A DNA stretch of 64,000 nt from Spinellus fusiger. Lineage: Eukaryota > Mucoromycota > Mucoromycetes > Mucorales > Phycomycetaceae. Positions within the stretch are counted from its first letter, which is position 1, and each line of letters begins with the position of its first letter. Where the stretch lies: assembly GCA_025094145.1 (NCBI GenBank), contig JALLLS010000053.1, positions 124,001 to 188,000 of the forward strand, read 5' to 3'. Position numbers and translations under genes: made by a program. A model generated the notes under the pieces. It had not been told where the DNA came from. It worked only from the letters and a program-made list of their open reading frames with translations, and did no database searches. This document shows positions 1-10,092 of the stretch, piece by piece.

Positions 1-25
1 CATACAACTTAACACCCAAGTACTC

Positions 26-985
26 GTCAAGATGAGCATAGCTGAGCAAGGTAATGTGCTATTATTAACAAAGAGAAACAATAGAAGGAGGTGATAGACA
101 CCACCAGAGACTGTTCTAGTGATAAAAAGGTAAGCAGTGTCTTCATCTGGGCTTGAGCTCATTGTATTCCACAAGACACTCAATGTATTGTTATTAGGCA
201 AGTTTAATGACTAGTTTGTTCTTGGAAAATTATGAAAGTAATTTGGGCATCACCAATAGTTTTGTCCCAGACGAACTCATTATTCTACCATTAGTCCTAA
301 ACATTACAAGTCCCTCTTTTCCCGCTCTTATCTTTGTTCTTGGCTCTCGTTATAATCATTAGATTGTTTATTAAATAATATAGAATTAGATCGCAGTATA
401 GAACACTCTTGTATAAATACTCGATGGATTGTTAAAATAAAACGATATCCTGATATCTGTTTTCTACTTATACTCTGTCCTTGTCTTCTCTTGTCTCTTA
501 CCTTTGTTCTCTTATTCTTCTTGCCTGTTCCTGACGCACAACACCTAGTACCTATGATTCTTTCCCTGCCTTGTCCCTAATCCTTACAGAAAGTAAAGAC
601 TCTTTTCAAGTCAGTCTCAGGTAATCTTCTATACTATCTAGGGTCTCTAGGGTATACTCCTGAGCATAGTTATCTATCTCCCAAGGATAAAGCACAAAGC
701 TTTTAGGGTATATATTCTATTGCTATGAGGGAATGCACTTAGGCAGTAGCTATACTCATAATATATTATTAGCTATACTATTATAATAAACAATATTATT
801 CATCAACAATATATTTTACTGATAATACAATTTGATATTGAGTTATCCACAAAAGGAAACAATTATTTGGATACTTGCGAACCTTTGATTTTAAACACAG
901 TTCCATAAAAGGGCAAAATTTGGGACCCTCGTAAAAGGAAGGAGATATCACCGCTTAAAGACCAGAAAAATCTTTGGGTGTGTAT
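26..985. repeat. Dispersed repeat, copy 1, cut by the left edge
   Basis: This stretch matches 52361-52934 in the same orientation over several blocks, for example the runs around 40-175, 590-700 and 905-985. Copy 2 lacks about 400 bp that copy 1 has between about 205 and 590. The similarity continues weakly to base 1. On the minus strand the first 25 bases can read into the same position where copy 2 enters a Fanzor-like coding remnant, so a related remnant probably lies just left of the window. I see no intact gene in it. It is probably the upstream non-coding part of an old mobile element. Confidence 0.75.
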
Positions 986-1664
986 ATTGAGCACATAAAA
1001 TAATTGTTCCGATAAATCCCTCATTTGTATGTCGTAATACGTCGCAACGCATCGATTATTTTACACTATCAAATGGTATCATATCATAGATTCCTCTTAA
1101 GTGAGACGCGTGCTATTACGTGTCTCTACACAGTCATATACCACAATAAGCTTTTTGGATGGATTTGTGAGTTGGAGCCGAGAACATAAATCCTTTCATA
1201 TTCAAAATCCGAATGATGTTTATTATTATTATTATCTTCATACTATACTTTGGTATAACTATAACTCTATATGTTCTATAGATATAGAAATTAAAACTTC
1301 TATGACTAAGTAAAAGATTGTTCAAGCTTCATAAAGAAAATTTTATTTTAAATTGTTAATCTGTTTGGCCAATCATTTGTATCAGCCACATCATGACGCC
1401 TTTACCTCATGCTGACAATAGAGGTATTGATGTAGTCTTTGAAGATATTTACCCATTATAAAATCTAGACAGCCTCCAAATAATTCTAAAGCATAGGTTA
1501 CTCTATTAGTATTCATTTTTAGCCAGGATTAAGTAGTCAGTGGAGCAGAGTTTCGATAGCATTAGCTTACTTCCATTCTTTTGTCAATTTTCTTGTATAG
1601 ATATTTTCACTGTCTTCTTAGAGATATTACTTTATCTCAGGGTTTGTTGATGTCAAAAATACAA
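986..1664. other. AT-rich spacer without a supported gene
   Basis: Only short overlapping open frames occur here, and none has a recognisable motif or splice pattern. It separates the dispersed repeat from the Tc1/mariner copy. Confidence 0.6.
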
Positions 1665-3027
1665 TTTCAGGAAGATGTAAAGTAATCAAACAAATATAAT
1701 CGACCATTTCAAATTCCAAGCTATCTTTATACCAAAAATAATAAATACTATTCTTTCTATCTTCATAACAATTATTTTTCTCTAATGTCTGACTTATCCA
1801 ACATGGTGAACATCTTCATTAAAACCCCCGAGATGTATGGGAAATAGACAAGCCTCGAGAATCATTCAGCCATTCTCCATGAGGTGCTAAACATGAATGC
1901 CGCCCAAGCCGAGACATATCGTATGTTTAATGTTTCTCTCACCACTGTAGGGGACATTGTGAGATACTTCAAGAAGACAGGCTTGATGGTGCCTTCTCCC
2001 AAGAGTGGTCGCAAGAGAAATTTGGACGACAAGGCCCTCAGATCGTTGAGAAGAACAGTTGTGAGTAACTTCCATCAGACCAAGGAAGCCATCAAGGTAT
2101 CAGACAAGACTCTAAAGAGGTACTTTGATGAAATAGCTTTCCACTCTTTTATTCCAGTGATAAAGCCTCTTCTCAACAAGAAACATATAGATGTAAGGCT
2201 CCAGTGGGCCAGTAAGCACGTTGGTTGGACTCATGAGCAGTGACAAGGGGTCGTCTGGTCCGATGAGTCCAGGGTGAAGCTGATGCGCTTTGACAGGGGC
2301 ATCAAAGTCATCAGGCAGCCTTGTACGGCCTTTGATCCCAATTATTTCCTTGATAATAAGTTTGGAGGTGATGGAGTGATGGTATGGGGCTGATTCAATA
2401 GGGAAGGTGTTGGGAGATTGATCGTAGTGAAGGGCAGGATAAACCCCACCAAGTACATTGAAGTACTTGGAGAAGCCTACTGCCCCAAGCTTGATTGTCT
2501 CTCTCTCCTAAAGCCTGATATCAGTTTCTTCCTACAGGAGGACAATGCTAGACCCCATAAGAGCAGAGCAACTTGTGAATAGAGGGCATTAAAGAGGATG
2601 AAAACTCTTCCTTACTGGCCCTTGCAAAGTTCCGATCTCAATCCAATTGAGCATCTATAGGCCTATCTTAAGAATGTTGTCAGGAAGGACAGGATGGTGT
2701 ATACCACCAAGGTGAAGTTGGAAGCGGCCCTGATGTTGAAACAAGATAAAATATCAAAGGCAATAGACACCCTCATTGCCAGCGTGGGGCGGAGATTCCA
2801 GGCTGTCATTGATGCCAAGGGTAGCCATAGTGGTTATTAATTAATCTTATAATAAAACTTTTTTCTTGTATTTTAAACTCTCTTTTATGTATCTATTGAA
2901 AGTTTTTTGTCTTTAGCTAATGAATTCATAAATTTATAACACTATTAAGAAAAGTATGAATACAAAAAAAAGGAAATCTATATCTGAAATGGTTGATTAA
3001 ATTTGTTTGATCACTTTACCTCCTACA
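1665..3027 (+). mobile_element. Decayed full-length Tc1/mariner element, copy A
   Basis: Two inverted repeats of about 45 bp bracket a transposase reading frame. The left one is near 1671-1718 and the right one near 2977-3024; both contain a shared core like AAAGTGATCAAACAAAT. The length of about 1.36 kb is usual for a single-gene Tc1/mariner element. The transposase has four in-frame stops (separate entry), so this copy is dead. Its tail faces the tail of a second copy starting at about 3117. Confidence 0.8.
1884..2840 (+). pseudogene. Tc1/mariner DDE transposase with four in-frame stops
   Basis: The N-terminal part has a helix-turn-helix (region with NVSLTTVGDIVRYF) followed by an RKR-rich linker. 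The catalytic part keeps WSDES (first Asp), QEDNARPH (second Asp) and SDLNPIEHL (Glu), with 35 residues between the second Asp and the Glu. One reading frame runs from about 1884 to the TAA at 2840 but is broken by TGA at 2242, TGA at about 2391, TAG at about 2578 and TAG at about 2657. All four lie where Trp is expected or plausible, so each is explained by a TGG to TGA or TAG change. No frameshift was needed. In a live relative it would cut and paste its own element at TA sites; this copy cannot make the protein. Confidence 0.88.
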
Positions 3028-3116
3028 AGACATTAGTGCAATTATTAACGTTCATACTACCCCTTGTTATTGAAATTGTCTCATAATTAAGTAATAATTT
3101 CTATATACTGCATCAC

Positions 3117-3720
3117 ATATGGTATAAAGTGACCCTCAACAAATAACTGAAAATTTTCACATCTAGATTTTTTTTATTCATACTTTTCTTAATAGTGTTA
3201 TAACTTCATGAACTCATTAGCTAAAGAAGTGAAAGTTGTAATAGACACATAGAAGAGTGTTTATAAGAAACAAAATTTTGTTTGTAGGCCACTTAGTAGC
3301 CACTATCAGTTTTTGGCATCTATTATTGCCTATCATCTCCGCCCCATGCTGGCAATGAGGGTCTATGTTCTTTAGATGCCTTGCCCCATTCCAGCATCAA
3401 CGAAACCTCCAACTTTTCCTTGGTGAAATATACCCTTCTGTATTTCCTAATGATTTTCTTGAGGTGGGCCCACAGATACTCAATTGGATTGAGATCAGAA
3501 CTTTGCAAGGGCCAGTAAAGAGTCATTACTACAGTGCTTTCTGCCTTCCATTCACGAGTTTTTTGTTTTTGTTTTGTTTTTTGTTTTTATGGGATCTAGC
3601 ATTGTTCTCCTGTAAGTGGTGGCTGACTTCAGGGTATAAGAAAGAGAATTACTTGAGTTTATGGCAGTAGATATCTTTTAATACAGCCACACAAAATTAT
3701 AAAGTATATGACCCCTTAAT
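3117..3720 (-). mobile_element. Truncated Tc1/mariner element, copy B, tail to tail with copy A
   Basis: On the minus strand the catalytic C-terminal half of the same transposase family can be read from about 3720 down to 3300, including YWPLQSSDLNPIEYLW. Its terminal repeat lies near 3120-3165. The second catalytic Asp codon is now Asn (QENNARSH instead of QEDNARPH), and a stop interrupts the frame near 3650. The N-terminal half and the other terminal repeat are missing. The A and B tails form an inverted repeat (about 2885-2975 against 3160-3260). This is a separate, more divergent copy rather than a recent duplicate. Confidence 0.8.
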
Positions 3721-3799
3721 CTATACATTTTTAAATATGATTCATCTTTTTCCTACCACAGAATCAAATTCCATTCATCAATCTCAAATCTCAAACGCA

Positions 3800-3949
3800 A
3801 AATCTTCGACTACAAACTATAGAATTTATAATAAGCATGAAGAAAGAGAGTAATGGGGTGTTTATTGGCTTAAAATAAGAAAATTACTCTATGGGTAGCA
3901 TCTCAAACAGCATTGGCATCAGCAAGACTACTGTCCAGAAGATCATTAG
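3800..3949 (+). pseudogene. Broken helix-turn-helix fragment of a transposase-like gene
   Basis: A frame on the plus strand reads a classic helix-turn-helix ending (ISNSIGISKTTVQKIIS) preceded by one in-frame stop. It is cut exactly at a TA dinucleotide by the palindromic element that starts at 3950. The family cannot be fixed from so short a piece. It resembles the N-terminal DNA-binding part of Tc1/mariner-type transposases. Confidence 0.5.
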
Positions 3950-4676
3950 TACAGTTCAAAGTATTTTTCATTTTTGGGTGTTTGGTTGCTATTCATGCAT
4001 TGGGCATATTGGCCACCCTATGGGATCTTTTAAAAATAAAATGGGATAAACATATAAACACTCTAAATACAAAAATGAGGGAAAAATGAAGAGAAATGAG
4101 TAGAAATGATGGTAAATAATTATGAATAGACATCCAAAAAGGCCATAAAGTCAGCAAGGAAAACATGACACCAAAAAAAAAGATAACCGTCGTTCTATGG
4201 TAATCTGAAATTCAACGAGGGATACTTGGAGCAGCTCGGACAATCCTGAAAATATATGTAGCAACTACACCAGCAGCTTCTGGCTTTGCTAAACAGGTTA
4301 TGAATGGGTGGTAGAGAAGTCTTTGCACTCTATGATAGTGTTGGTATTCCTAATCAACACACCCATCAGCAGCCTCAATGAGCAAGCTACCAGATGATGG
4401 CTCTATTTAGGGTACATCATTGCTCTCCAATCTGGCTCAAGCATTGTCACACCCTGTCTAACCACCATTGCCTTTGAGAATCTTGTGGAGTCAAGCCCAA
4501 GCTAATGCCTATTCTTAACTTAGCATTTCTTGTCATTTATTTCTCCACTTGAGTATTTGAAGTGTTTATATGTATATCTTGATTATTCAAAAGGATCTCA
4601 TAAGGTGACTATTAGGCTCAATGTGCGAGTAGCATTTACACCCAAAATAATAAAATAAAGTATACTCTGGACTGTA
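3950..4676 (+). repeat. Left arm, MITE-like non-autonomous Tc1/mariner unit
   Basis: The 723 bp unit starts CAGTTCAAAG and ends CTCTGGACTG, with TA on both sides. Roughly the first and last 90 bp are imperfect inverted repeats of each other, sharing the TTTTGGGTGT region. The interior has no convincing coding frame. The form fits a MITE mobilised by a Tc1/mariner transposase; this is inferred from ends and target site only. Confidence 0.75.
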
Positions 4677-4788
4677 TGTTATGTCTTGATATAAAAACAA
4701 TTCGGAATCTGAAATATCCAGGTTTGCTTTCTGTTTACTTTTTTTACACTAGAGCGTAGCTATATCAATTCTCTATCTTCATTACTCA

Positions 4789-5379
4789 GTGTCTATTTCA
4801 TTCACTGAAGAAGAAAATGACATTGAAAAATCCTTCACGAATGAAGAAGCAACCATGACTGAACAACCAACCAACACAGAGAAAACGGACACCAGTAAAC
4901 AGAATTTCAGTGATGAAGATACCCATAAGACTCGTAAAAAAGGGAAACGTGTTGATGAAGACATGCGCAAAACTATTGTACATGAACACAAGGTCAATGG
5001 ACTCACTCAAGAAAAGATAGCTGCCATAGTGGGCACCAGTACATGTACTATTAGTAAAATATTGAATGAAAATACACTTAGTACTGGAATTCCCCATAAG
5101 ACTCGTAAAAAGGGGAAACTTGTTGATGAAGACATGCGTAAAACTATCGTACATGAACACAAGGTCAATGGACTCAGCCAAGTGAAGATAGCTGCCATAG
5201 TTGGCACTAGCATAGCTACTGTTTGCAATATCTTGAAGGCATCCAGGAAGAATGAAAGTCTTGAACCTACAAAAGATATCGAAACTAAGTCCATAATTAC
5301 CAATGAATTTGAGCCAAACTCACAGGTGAAATCACAGACCACTACAGACAATGAAGAAATTAAGCAGGAGCATGATTAA
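4789..5379 (+). CDS. Protein with a tandemly duplicated helix-turn-helix, no catalytic domain
   Basis: Function is not recognised. An acidic N-terminal stretch is followed by two copies of a 57-residue unit (171 bp spacing; unit starts near 4924 and 5095). Each has a basic lead-in (KTRKKGK) and a helix-turn-helix with KIAAIVGTS as turn and recognition helix start. A Gln/Glu-rich tail ends at 5379. The first ATG in frame is at 4855. The open frame extends upstream to 4753 and an acceptor-like TTACTCAG sits just before 4790, so a spliced upstream exon is possible. The helix-turn-helix resembles those of Tc1/IS630-type transposases, but no DDE part follows. Lying between two MITE-like arms, it could bind element ends as a regulator or derive from a truncated transposase; that role is inference. 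Confidence 0.6.
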   Translation: MSISFTEEENDIEKSFTNEEATMTEQPTNTEKTDTSKQNFSDEDTHKTRKKGKRVDEDMRKTIVHEHKVNGLTQEKIAAIVGTSTCTISKILNENTLSTGIPHKTRKKGKLVDEDMRKTIVHEHKVNGLSQVKIAAIVGTSIATVCNILKASRKNESLEPTKDIETKSIITNEFEPNSQVKSQTTTDNEEIKQEHD

Positions 5380-5617
5380 TCCAGCTGTACAATTCACCTT
5401 TTACAGGCCAATGATGAGACTTGAACTTATCCTATAAATAATTGTGTTTGATCTTATCTTTATTGGTGAATATCAATATTAAACTATATTCTACTGTCTA
5501 CAATGAGGTCAGAGTAGTAGTTTGTTACTAAGAATAGCAATAGAAGTATGATTTAAGATATAGAAGCAATAGTACATTAGCAAGTCATATAAAGTCCACC
5601 CATAAATACGGTAGTAC

Positions 5618-6342
5618 TACAGTCCAGAGTATACTTTATTTTATTATTTTGGGTGTAAATGCTACTCGCACATTGAGCCTAATAGTCACCTTATGAGATC
5701 CTTTTGAATAATCAAGATATACATATAAACACTTCAAATACTCAAGTGGAGAAATAAATGACAAGAAATGCTAAGTTAAGAATAGGCATTAGCTTGGGCT
5801 TGACTCCACAAGATTCTCAAAGGCAATGGTGGTTAGACAGGGTGTGACAATGCTTGAGCCAGATTGGAGAGCAATGATGTACCCTAAATAGAGCCATCAT
5901 CTGGTAGCTTGCTCATTGAGGCTGCTGATGGGTGTGTTGATTAGGAATACCAACACTATCATAGAGTGCAAAGACTTCTCTACCACCCATTCATAACCTG
6001 TTTAGCAAAGCCAGAAGCTGCTGGTGTAGTTGCTACATATATTTTCAGGATTGTCCGAGCTGCTCCAAGTATCCCTCGTTGAATTTCAGATTACCATAGA
6101 ACGACGGTTATCTTTTTTTTTGGTGTCATGTTTTCCTTGCTGACTTTATGGCCTTTTTGGATGTCTATTCATAATTATTTACCATCATTTCTACTCATTT
6201 CTCTTCATTTTTCCCTCATTTTTGTATTTAGAGTGTTTATATGTTTATCCCATTTTATTTTTAAAAGATCCCATAGGGTGGCCAATATGCCCAATGCATG
6301 AATAGCAACCAAACACCCAAAAATGAAAAATACTGAACTGTA
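5618..6342 (-). repeat. Right arm, inverted copy of the MITE-like unit
   Basis: This 721 bp unit is the reverse complement of 3952-4674 apart from a missing AA near its outer end, and is bordered by TA at 5618-5619 and 6341-6342. The near identity points to a very recent origin, or to homogenisation by gene conversion or palindrome formation. Confidence 0.8.
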
Positions 6343-9300
6343 TTTTTACTAGATTATTGATTTCATATAAGGTAACATAAAAGTATACCAGTACTTTTCT
6401 TTATTATTGAATGAACAAAAAGTTATCAAGTTATCTAAATCACCTCGAAATATACATCTTTGTGATTGTTATTTAAACTATTTACTATGCACAATTGAGT
6501 TTATTCTTTCTTCACCATTTACTCTTGGCTTATTTAGAAAGATTAGAAGTCATTAGTATAGCTACTATTTGTGTTGTGGAGACTAACTTTTTTAAGAATA
6601 TTTCTCACGGAGGTTATAGATTTCATAAAAAAAAAGTTCATCCTTTTCTTTCTATCTGATGCTGATTTATTTGATATATATCATATATAGTATATTTCAT
6701 AAACTCCCACAGAGTAGTCATCATACATATTGCTTGAATAGTACAGAGACACATGAACTAATGATAATAATATAAACAGTCCAGGTTGTATCATTTATGC
6801 CAGAAATATTACAATACAAAAATATACACATAGATCCCATGGTATTGAGTTGAAAATTAAGTGGATTATTCTTGAAAACAACTCAATAAGTCATCATGAT
6901 AAAAATAAAAGTGAGACTTAAAAATAAAATATTAGTTTAATAGTAAGAGCTACTCATAATATGCTTAATCAAATCAAGATTGAAATAAAAAGCAAAGTGC
7001 ATTTCAAAATCATCATAAAAATCTGTGATATTGGACAAACTGACTACTACACTGCTCAATCCAGTATTACAGGTGCAAAAAAGTTTGTATTGCCGATCTT
7101 TTTCATATAAACACAAAAAGCACACCATATGTTGTATTTTCATATGGACATTATATTGAGCTCTTCAAGACTCTGTGAAAGCGATAATAGATTTAGATAT
7201 ATAGTTCTCAAGGGATATTCCAATTAAATTGTTATCTGAATGGAGAATACAAATGACTATACCCACAATACAAAGCCATTTGTTTAAGACACTGATGTTA
7301 TTGTTGTCGTGATATTGAAAAGTATATAAATATATCATCAAGGATGTTTGGGTTTTATTTTAAGTATAATTTACTGTCTTATTAATTAAAACAAAAAACT
7401 CATTATATTACAATATGTTTGATATAATATTTAGCCCCATTGTTATCCTATATATTTTAATAATGATTCTTATTGACTAGGAAACTTCATATTGATATAC
7501 TAACTTTGAGAAGGTTTCTTTACCAACCATGGATGATTTATTATCGACTTCACGAGTACAAGGTCAAGTGGTTAGTAAAGGCTTGTGTTATTTTATGCTA
7601 AGGGTTCCTTGCATGGTCTATAACCCGAATAGAGTTTAAAGTACCCTATATTGTTTATTTACTATACTCCTCAACTCACTGTTTGAATATCTACACACTT
7701 TTTGACTAATATAGCGTATAATACAAGAGAAAAGGCTTGTCATGTTTCAAGTGAATACTATTTTCAAGTATTATACTTATAAGACCTCTTATGAATCTAT
7801 GTTTACCAATATATGGAAACTAGATACCTCATGATATGTTTTTTTTTCAAAATTAAGACTGTATCCCAGTAGCACATACTTTTGATCTAATATTACCCAA
7901 GTTATTATCATCTCTAGATAAAACTAAGCTGAATATCATATGAAATATATTTTCTGTTTGTCTCATTTAACTGTAGTCTAATTGGTTACTTTTTTTTTTT
8001 AAAAAAAAAAACACACATACCTGGCACTTATACCAGAGTCTAACTGTGTGTGGACATATTTTTTTTTCAATAGATTTTTTCCCCACAAAGAGTTGGATCT
8101 ACCTACTATAATAAATATATTAGATTATGTGCATGTCCTCAAGCAATTACCTTTATTTTCCTCTTTTAATATTAAATTAACTAGGCTATAATGTTCATCT
8201 TTCATAAAATGCTTACTTTCCGCTGGAGTTATGTTGAATTGAGTTCCAGCACATAGTAGTACTTGTATACACTATTCTAACTTCTTATTCTTCCTATGAT
8301 ATTGTAATACCTATCTGTGAATAATATGGATGCTTTTAAAGGTTTTGATTTGAGAGATATTTAAATATATTAGTGTGAACACTTGTCTATTCATATATTA
8401 ATAGACATATAGATAGATTTTCTTCTTTCTTCAACTAATGTCTACACCTTTAGTAAAATAGTCAAAGAATCTTTTCTTTTTTCTTTTTTCTTTTTACTTG
8501 TAAGCTCCTCTATTTCCTGTTTGGAACCTTTTAGACATTATTTTTTTAGTTCGTAGGCCTATCTGAAGTTGAATACTATGCCAACTATCTATTGAAAACT
8601 ATACAATGAAACAGAAAGTTCTAACTTGGGACTAGCTGGAGGCTAGCATTCGAGTCTCTTTGATTACATAATAACTTGTTACAATTTTATCATATGTCTA
8701 GTGTTGTATTCTTATCTGAGGGTCTATCATTCCATCATTTAGGTGTTGAATAACAAGTCTTTCTTCTTCTTGTGACTAAGAAGAATGTTTACCAATAGAT
8801 AAAATAAAAGAATCCCAAGAACTCTATTGTCTGGAATTATTAAAATAATAATAACAGTAGCTATAAAATAAGATGTCTTTTATTATTATTTATTTCTACT
8901 GGAAGTATGAAATAACCGGTGTCCAAGGTTTATTGATTGTTTCTATCTTCTGATAGGCTGTACAAACATACAATTCCAAAGTCAATGATTTCCTTATAAA
9001 AAGAAAAAAGTTATCTGTTCTATCTGTTGCCATGGGGTTTAAATAAGAGTATGATCTATATTTGTAGATTGATTGGTAACTCTCCATCTTTCTGGAAAAG
9101 CTCTTATTTTTATTTTATAAAAAAAATATAGTATGGATAGTATTTTGTGAAAATTAATATGTATTACAGAGATCAATATAGTGACAATTACTTTAATATT
9201 TTTATCAATCCTGCTTCCGTTGATAACCAATAGAGAGATAAACGTCATCATTTGCGGATAAGTTGAACAAGGAATTATTGAATGTTTAATAGTATTACAA

Positions 9301-10092
9301 AATGATATGGACAGTTCAAAAGGAGTCTACTCCATATATCAATTGAGTAATTCTATGTTTTTCATTTCCTATTAGCAAATATTATCCTGGTAATGGTCAT
9401 TATGGGAAGAACCTTCATATTTGTGCTGAAATTCTCAGGTATGCTCCCACAGTGTAGCATTAGGATGCTGTAAATAGATAATAGAAAGATGTGGAACAAA
9501 CACTCTTTTCCGAGAACAATGTTTGTGGTAACCAAAGCTAAATCTGACTGTCAATGCAAAATGTTACACACATCACTTAACCAAACAACAATTATTGACT
9601 TATTTAGAAAGAGTATAGGAGAGAGAATAGACTACCTGGTAAAAGAACAGATTAAAAAAAAAAGAAGGCTATCGTCATAATATCAAATGCAATGAAATAG
9701 CTCAGACTGCTATGAATGGCCCAAATCCTAACACTACTATTTTCCTGTTCTCAGTCTGTTCAATTGTTCCCTATGAATGTTTCTATTCGTATTCTTTCTT
9801 TTACTCTGGCTCAAGTGAGTTGTTTGTTAGACCCTTGTCTAACAAGGAATTCGAATATGGTTCAGAATAGAAGATTAATCTGAAATGTCAATATCTGTGT
9901 TTGTCTTTAAAGTGGTACAGAGTTCTATCTAAAATCATGTCTGTCTGTCTGACTGATCCCATCTAGAAGATGAGACAAGACATCTTATCTAGAGCCATTC
10001 TAGTCCTACACATTGCTCGAGCGTACTTTGAATTTCATTTTTTAATTTCTTTATATTCTGTCTTTTGCAGCACCCTTTGATCTTTCCTTTAA
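6343..10092. other. AT-rich intergenic region, 3.7 kb, no supported gene
   Basis: I find only short open frames of about 60 to 75 codons (for example at 6937-7143, 9039-9251 and 9489-9680) without motifs, splice context or codon bias. A CT-rich tract just upstream of 10093 belongs to the 5' region of the peptide transporter. Confidence 0.55.

Larger units (their letters stand above)
3950..6342. mobile_element. Palindromic composite element: two inverted MITE-like arms around an HTH gene
   Basis: The left arm (3952-4674) and right arm (5620-6340) are near-perfect reverse complements. The only difference I found is two extra A bases at the outer tip of the left arm. They enclose 941 bp (4677-5617) carrying one open frame for a duplicated helix-turn-helix protein. 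Each arm is bordered on both sides by TA. The outer and inner ends of each arm (CAGTTCAAAGTAT and CAGTCCAGAGTAT) are themselves imperfect inverted repeats of each other. No catalytic DDE domain is visible in the arms or the centre. It could be one composite unit or two linked insertions made identical by gene conversion. Confidence 0.8.

Noticed and set aside
9489..9680. 63-codon plus-strand frame
   Set aside because: No motif, no splice context and a size expected by chance in this AT-rich region.
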